From the NCBI GenBank assembly GCA_026014595.1, contig JAOZHY010000048.1:124001-188000 (forward strand): a stretch of 64,000 nt of DNA, in the 5' to 3' direction. Below are positions 59,648-64,000 of the stretch, one piece after another. The notes below the pieces were generated by a model that saw nothing but the letters and a program-made list of their open reading frames with translations, was not told the DNA's origin and did no database searches. Each line of letters starts with the position of its first letter. Position 1 is the stretch's first letter. Source of the DNA: Candidatus Bathyarchaeota archaeon (GTDB lineage Archaea > Thermoproteota > Bathyarchaeia > Bathyarchaeales > Bathycorpusculaceae). The position numbers and the translations under genes are program-made.

Positions 59648-62380
59648 TCACTTTTTCATTTTGCTGTTAACGAATTTTCTTATCTCATCAGCAATGAAGA
59701 CTGAACTGGAAACAAGAACTATGAGCAACCAGTCCCAGGCTGAAAGCGAAGTGGTGCCTAACGCTGTTTGCAGCGGAGACAAAACAGTCGCCAGCACCTG
59801 CAATAAAACAGAGGTCGCAATGCCAGCTAGCAAGTACTTGTTGGTGGTTAAGCCAATTTTAAAAACAGATGTTGTTCTCGACCTGCAGTTCAATGCGTTG
59901 AACACTTGGAACAGCGCTATAGTGGTGAAGGCTAACGTCTGAGCTCTTTGGATACCTCCATTGCTGTATCCGCTTGTAAAAAGCCACAGGGTTCCAACAG
60001 CCATAAAGACGCCCACGTAAACGATGTTTAACATCGTGTCTCGATTGATTATCCTTTCTTTGGGCTTCCTTGGCGGCTGGTCCATGACGCCTTTCTCTTT
60101 TGGCTCCATGGCTATGAACTTGTCAAGCAAACCGTCGGTTACTAAGTTAACCCACAATATCTGAACTGGAGTAAAAATAAGAGGGACACCTGGCAAAAGA
60201 ATTAGAGCAGCGAGTATCGTGATGATTTCGCCCGTATTAGTTGAAATGAGGTATTTGACGACTTTTCTGATGTTTTCAAACACTACACGGCCTTCTTCCA
60301 CCGCGTTGACGATGCTCGCAAAATTGTCGTCAGTCAAAACCATGTCAGCTGTCTCTTTTGTGACATCGGTTCCCGTAACACCCATTGCAACACCTATTTC
60401 TGCCGCCTTCAAAGCGGGAGCATCGTTGACGCCGTCACCCGTCATAGCCACAATATGACCCTTACGTCTCAGGGACTCCACAACCCGATATTTGTGCGTC
60501 GGAGACACACGAGCAAACACTGCAACGTCGCTTATCACGGCGTCCAATTCGTCATCAGACATGCCGTCAAGGTCGGCACCTGTGAGAACCTTAGAGCCTG
60601 AGCCTAAGATGCCTATTTCTTTTGCAATAGCCTCCGCAGTAAGCTTGTGATCGCCTGTAGCCATGATCACTTTGATTCCGGCTTTTTTGCAGAGTTGAAC
60701 GGCAGGCTTGGCTTCAGGTCTAGGCGGGTCAATCATTCCTGCAAGACCAATGAAAACGAGTTTGGCGCGTCCTCGCTGGATATCACTCTTAACATCGTCA
60801 CGTTCTTTTGCGTCTATCGGCTCATAAGCGATGGCAAGTACCCTTAATGCTTCGCTAGCCATTTGCGTGCTGATCCGCAGAAGTGCCTCTTTCTTTTGCG
60901 GCGTAAGCCGTTTTGTTTTGCCGTCTTCGAGAATGTCGGAGCATCTTTCCAATATGGTTTCCGGTGCGCCTTTAACGTAGACATGAAGCTTTTCCGTGGA
61001 GACCTTGTGGAAAGTAGCCATGTACCTGTCTTTTGGGTCAAACGGAATCTCATCCACCCGAGGATATTTATCTTCTAAGTCGTCTTTCTGAAAACCTGCT
61101 TTTGCCGCCGCAACAACCAGCGCGCCTTCCGTTGGGTCACCATAAATTTCCCATTGCTGTTTCCCATCGAGCTTGTGACGCCTCAGCCGAGCGTCGTTAC
61201 AGAGAGCAGCGATTTGGAGAAGGAAGCTAAGCGAATCATCCTTTGCTGCGTCTACTGGTTTGCCATCAACTTCAAAATGTCCCTCTGGAGTGTACCCAGC
61301 GCCTGTGACCTTCACCATTTTGTTGTTTACAAATATTTTCTGGGTAGTCATCTGATTGGTCGTCAGCGTTCCAGTTTTGTCTGTGCAAATCGCTGTGGCA
61401 GAGCCTAACGTGTCAACTGCCTGCAACTTTCGGATTATGGCATTCCGTTTTGCCATTCTGTGTACGCCAATCGCCAAGGTTATTGTTATCACGACGGGCA
61501 AGCCTTCAGGGATAGCTGAGACCGCTGCAGCCAGAACGAACAAAAATGCCTCGAGGAATTCAAATCCGCGGATGAGACTGATTATTAATATTACGCCGCT
61601 TGCCAGCAGTGCAAACATTCCGAGTTTCTTGCTCAGGTCTACTGTTTGCTTCTGAATAGGAGTCGCGGCTTTTTCAGTCTCTTTTATCAGTTTAGCTATT
61701 TTGCCTATTTCGGTTCTCATTCCTGTGGAGACAACAACGGCTTTCCCTCTTCCCCGCGTAACTATCGTGCCTGAAAAAGCCATGTTTGTCCTATCAGCAA
61801 CTGGCAAGTCTTTCTCAAGGGTGACAACCGCTTTTTTAACTGGTGTTGATTCGCCCGTTAACATGGATTCGTCTATTTCAAGATTCGCAACCTCAAAAAT
61901 GCGGGCGTCAGCTGGAACTTTATCTCCAGCGTCCAAGTCTATTATGTCGCCTGGAACTATCTCTCTCGTTTTGACCCGCATTTCTACGCAACCGCCCGTT
62001 TCAGGGCAGTCTCGAATTACCTCTGCTTCTGGCGCCGCCATCGTTTTTAGGGCTTCAAGGGCTGCTTCTGCCTTGTATTCTTGGAAAAATCCAATGGCAG
62101 TGTTCAAGGCTATGACAACGGCGATGACCGTCATGTCGATGTATTTTCCGACAAATAACGAAATCAGCGCTGCGGCGACAAGGACAACGACAAGAGGACT
62201 TTTCAGTTGGCGCGCGAGAAGAGCCCATGTGAGTGTCTTCTTCTCTTCTTCCAGCTCGTTTGCGCCGTATATCTGCAGTCTCTTCTCTACTTCAGCTGTT
62301 GTCAATCCTCTTTCGCTTGTATTAAGCTGCTTGAAGACTTCTTCAACGCTTAGATTATGCCAGACCGTTTCCTGAACCAC
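59648..62380 (-). CDS. P-type cation-transporting ATPase, calcium (SERCA/PMR1) type
   Basis: A 910-residue P2-type ATPase. It has the N-terminal cation ATPase domain (VEEVFKQLNTSERGL), the A-domain TGES (ESMLTGESTPVKK, about 175), phosphorylation site ICTDKTGTLTTNQM (about 330), KGAPE (about 470) and the hinge TGDGVNDAPALK (about 610). The M4 motif reads AVSAIPEGLPVVI and M6 WVNLVTDGLLDKF, the Ca2+/cation set of P2A pumps (P-E-G-L-P; N..TD). Ten helices. The GTG start has GAGG 8 nt upstream. Exports Ca2+ or Mn2+, likely in exchange for protons. Confidence 0.92.
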   Translation of the reverse strand: MVQETVWHNLSVEEVFKQLNTSERGLTTAEVEKRLQIYGANELEEEKKTLTWALLARQLKSPLVVVLVAAALISLFVGKYIDMTVIAVVIALNTAIGFFQEYKAEAALEALKTMAAPEAEVIRDCPETGGCVEMRVKTREIVPGDIIDLDAGDKVPADARIFEVANLEIDESMLTGESTPVKKAVVTLEKDLPVADRTNMAFSGTIVTRGRGKAVVVSTGMRTEIGKIAKLIKETEKAATPIQKQTVDLSKKLGMFALLASGVILIISLIRGFEFLEAFLFVLAAAVSAIPEGLPVVITITLAIGVHRMAKRNAIIRKLQAVDTLGSATAICTDKTGTLTTNQMTTQKIFVNNKMVKVTGAGYTPEGHFEVDGKPVDAAKDDSLSFLLQIAALCNDARLRRHKLDGKQQWEIYGDPTEGALVVAAAKAGFQKDDLEDKYPRVDEIPFDPKDRYMATFHKVSTEKLHVYVKGAPETILERCSDILEDGKTKRLTPQKKEALLRISTQMASEALRVLAIAYEPIDAKERDDVKSDIQRGRAKLVFIGLAGMIDPPRPEAKPAVQLCKKAGIKVIMATGDHKLTAEAIAKEIGILGSGSKVLTGADLDGMSDDELDAVISDVAVFARVSPTHKYRVVESLRRKGHIVAMTGDGVNDAPALKAAEIGVAMGVTGTDVTKETADMVLTDDNFASIVNAVEEGRVVFENIRKVVKYLISTNTGEIITILAALILLPGVPLIFTPVQILWVNLVTDGLLDKFIAMEPKEKGVMDQPPRKPKERIINRDTMLNIVYVGVFMAVGTLWLFTSGYSNGGIQRAQTLAFTTIALFQVFNALNCRSRTTSVFKIGLTTNKYLLAGIATSVLLQVLATVLSPLQTALGTTSLSAWDWLLIVLVSSSVFIADEIRKFVNSKMKK

Positions 62381-62608
62381 AGAGATTTCCTCAGAAAAGT
62401 GATGATTAGATTGTGATTACCTTATCTTTTCATTGGTATATAAATGATTTTATGCGTTCAATCAGCCCTAGCTTCGGCAGCGCAAACTTGGCATGCGCCC
62501 TTTGCTATTAAGAGGAAATCCCAGTCCATTTAATCAAAAATCTAAAAGCTTAAAAGCGCTTGAAATTAAATAGTTTCAACGAAGCTAATTATGTTCTGTT
62601 TAACCTTG

Positions 62609-62620
62609 AAAGGAGGTGAT
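62609..62620 (+). promoter_or_regulatory. Complete Shine-Dalgarno site for heliorhodopsin
   Basis: AAAGGAGGTGAT is a full-length complement of the 16S 3' end, 5 nt before the TTG start at 62626. It is the strongest ribosome site in the window and decides a rare TTG start. TTAAATAG at about 62568 is the likely TATA element. Confidence 0.8.
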
Positions 62621-62625
62621 TTCTT

Positions 62626-63438
62626 TTGAATTATGAAGAAAGACTGAAAATAATTGCGAAGTCGCCTATCTCATTCAGCTATTTAAGGCGGTTCAACATC
62701 GGCGCAGGTATTCTTCATTTGTCCCAGGGAATTTTGATGCTTGTGCTGGGCACTTTAATATCTTGGGAAAGAGACATTTACACGTTTTACTTAAAATTTA
62801 ACATAGGTCCGCCGATTTCTGTTGCGCCTAACCCGCAGGTTCTATTTGCGTTAACTAATCTTGGCGTTATAGTTGCCTCGTTCCCGTTGCTGTCAGCTTT
62901 AGCTCATTTCATTATAGCTTTTCCGAAAAACCGAGAATATAATGAGAATTTGAAAAGAGGCATGAATCCTTACCGTTGGTATGAATATGCATTTTCCAGC
63001 TCGATAATGATAGTGTTAATTGCGACGTTTGTCGGCGTCTGGGATTTCTGGTCTTTAGTTATGATTTTCACTTTAAATGCGATGATGATAATGTTCGGCT
63101 ACTACATGGAAGTGGTGAATCAAAAAGCTGAGAAAACATCATGGTTGCCGTTTATTCTGGGATGTGTATCCGGCGGAGTTCCATGGGTGATTCTTTTCGC
63201 CTATTTCGCAGCAGCAATTACCTCAACGGGAACTAACCCGCCCACGTTCGTCTACCTAATATTCTTCATCTACTTCGCCGTATTCAACGTCTTCGCCTTG
63301 AATATGGTGCTGCAATACAAAGGCGTGGGCTCGTGGAAAGACTATCTTTACGGCGAACGCGTCTACATAATATTAAGCTTCGTAGCCAAAACCGCGCTGG
63401 CATGGCTAGTTTTCATCGGAATATACGCGCCCTTCTAA
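62626..63438 (+). CDS. Heliorhodopsin
   Basis: A 270-residue seven-helix retinal protein of the heliorhodopsin family, inverted in topology relative to type-1 rhodopsins. The counterion region is YRWYEYAFSSSIM (E120, followed by the Ser cluster). The C-terminal signature GSWKDYLYGERVYIILSFVAKTALAW (quoted here as KDYLYGERVYIIL and SFVAKTALAW) places the Schiff-base lysine at K255 in helix 7. No ion-pumping motif is expected; the family is thought to be sensory or enzymatic-regulatory. It lies divergent from the Ca2+-type ATPase, 245 bp apart. No retinal synthesis gene is seen in this window. Confidence 0.9.
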   Translation: MNYEERLKIIAKSPISFSYLRRFNIGAGILHLSQGILMLVLGTLISWERDIYTFYLKFNIGPPISVAPNPQVLFALTNLGVIVASFPLLSALAHFIIAFPKNREYNENLKRGMNPYRWYEYAFSSSIMIVLIATFVGVWDFWSLVMIFTLNAMMIMFGYYMEVVNQKAEKTSWLPFILGCVSGGVPWVILFAYFAAAITSTGTNPPTFVYLIFFIYFAVFNVFALNMVLQYKGVGSWKDYLYGERVYIILSFVAKTALAWLVFIGIYAPF

Positions 63439-63511
63439 CCCCCCTTTCTTTACAAGCACCGAGTAAAATGGCGAAACATCAACAAACCCGCGTGAACTGC
63501 ATAAATCCAAG

Positions 63512-64000
63512 CTATTTCCAGTAATCCCCAACGTTATATGAAAGCGTGTAATCCAGTTCTGTCAGCGCCTCAGGATATGGCTCCAGCACCGTCTGCGCAG
63601 ATAAGTAATCTTGCTTGAACCTTATTATCCACGCTTTCAGGATGCCCAGTAAGGCGCTTAGCGGAAGCTGACCCGCTCGGTATTTTTCCACATGCCCGAT
63701 GAAAAAGGCTTTTTCCTCTTTTGAGAGGCCGCTTGAGAAATATCCCATAATTTTCAAGAGTACATTGGCATATGAGCCCGTGCTTGGCGTTTTAGCCAGC
63801 GCCAAAGTCAAATGCCTCTTGTACTCTTCAAAAAGCTCTCTTGCTGGTTTGCCTTCCTGGTTGGCAACTATTTTCCCCATGTATCCAAGTTCTTTTTGGC
63901 TGTATGCCGTAAGTAAATACTTGCTTTCAGAGTGGAAACGGATTAAGCTGCTGATTTGTCCAGTTTTCGCGGCAGCTCTAAAACTTGCCAAGGCGAAAAG
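63512..64000 (-). CDS. DUF1722 (YbgA-type) protein, N-terminus beyond window
   Basis: The frame stays open to the window end, so the true start is upstream of base 64000; the TTG at 63991 is unlikely to be it. The visible 160 residues match DUF1722: LIRFHSESKYLLTAYSQKELG (read as RFHSESKYLLTAY), MGKIVAN, NVLLKIMGYFSSGLSKEEKAFF and the yRxGqlPL motif in EKYRAGQLPLSALLGIL. The domain is often fused to DUF523 (thiouracil desulfurase TudS); whether that part precedes it cannot be seen. Confidence 0.8.
   Translation of the reverse strand, partial: LFALASFRAAAKTGQISSLIRFHSESKYLLTAYSQKELGYMGKIVANQEGKPARELFEEYKRHLTLALAKTPSTGSYANVLLKIMGYFSSGLSKEEKAFFIGHVEKYRAGQLPLSALLGILKAWIIRFKQDYLSAQTVLEPYPEALTELDYTLSYNVGDYWK

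Noticed and set aside
61701-62375. 224-codon plus-strand frame over the P-type ATPase
   Set aside because: Antisense shadow of the ATPase N-terminal half; Ser/Thr/Ala-rich with no domain.
1-64000. tRNA, rRNA, SRP RNA or RNase P RNA genes
   Set aside because: No T-arm-like GTTCRA context with a matching acceptor stem, and no conserved rRNA, SRP or RNase P core sequences were seen in any gap.
1-64000. Insertion sequences, integrase or prophage
   Set aside because: No transposase, recombinase or phage structural motif in any frame; the nuclease genes stand alone.

Overview
The window is archaeal and holds about 65 protein genes, no rRNA or tRNA and no CRISPR array. Archaeal hallmarks are a membrane-anchored LonB protease, the Hjc resolvase, an Lsm (Sm-like) protein, a PyrI regulatory chain, TrmB regulators, Tsr3, an ApgM-type phosphatase-superfamily enzyme, a DUF35/HMG-CoA synthase pair and a heliorhodopsin. 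Many starts sit about 25-30 bp after a TATA box. Others have a GGTGA or GGAGG ribosome site, and GTG and TTG starts are common. The gene mix (secreted PQQ-type beta-propellers, indolepyruvate oxidoreductase, LivFGHMJK, cobalamin genes) fits Candidatus Bathyarchaeia best. The domain-level call is firm; the class is an inference.

Layout. 0-7.1 kb: edge-truncated membrane protein, a secreted beta-propeller protein divergent from a TrmB-family regulator, then a thiolase-like protein and a DUF35-HMG-CoA synthase fusion. 7.2-21.9 kb: membrane proteins, nicotinate phosphoribosyltransferase, a MacB/FtsX-type ABC system, OsmC, a two-gene importer without a binding protein, a MshEN-glycosyltransferase and a secreted protein. 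22-31.7 kb: macrodomain, LysE exporter, Tsr3, NAD(P)HX repair enzyme, nicotinamidase, YjbQ, LonB and Hjc, with many intergenic repeats. 31.8-39.2 kb: a second FtsX-type ABC system, a nuclease, and a second TrmB/beta-propeller pair in which both genes are frameshifted at homopolymer runs. 39.5-43 kb: cobalamin side-chain genes plus an ApgM-like enzyme. 43-48.7 kb: small proteins, hemerythrin, Hsp20, Lsm, PyrI, MazG-like and ACT proteins. 48.7-58.2 kb: a coherent amino/aryl-acid module of LivG, LivF, PaaK, IorA, IorB, LivK-like binding protein, LivH, LivM and a PaaI-type thioesterase. 58.3-64 kb: a DUF2400-like/PD-(D/E)XK fusion, a calcium-type P-ATPase, a heliorhodopsin and an edge-truncated DUF1722 protein.

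How genes work together. Branched-chain or aromatic amino acids would enter through Liv. Their 2-oxo acids would be oxidised by IorAB to acyl- or aryl-acyl-CoA, with PaaK and PaaI working at the CoA ester step. NAD salvage and repair is covered by pncA, pncB and nnr, with a macrodomain protein nearby. CbiB and a threonine-phosphate decarboxylase-like enzyme make the aminopropanol arm of cobalamin.

Most unusual observations: an IorA with a four-cluster ferredoxin domain inserted into its TPP domain; a thiolase-like protein lacking three catalytic motifs next to an intact fused HMG-CoA synthase; twin TrmB/beta-propeller modules, one possibly phase-variable; a seven-copy intergenic repeat; a 117-bp repeat pair; a heliorhodopsin in an apparently anaerobic gene setting; and a glycosylase-fold/nuclease fusion.
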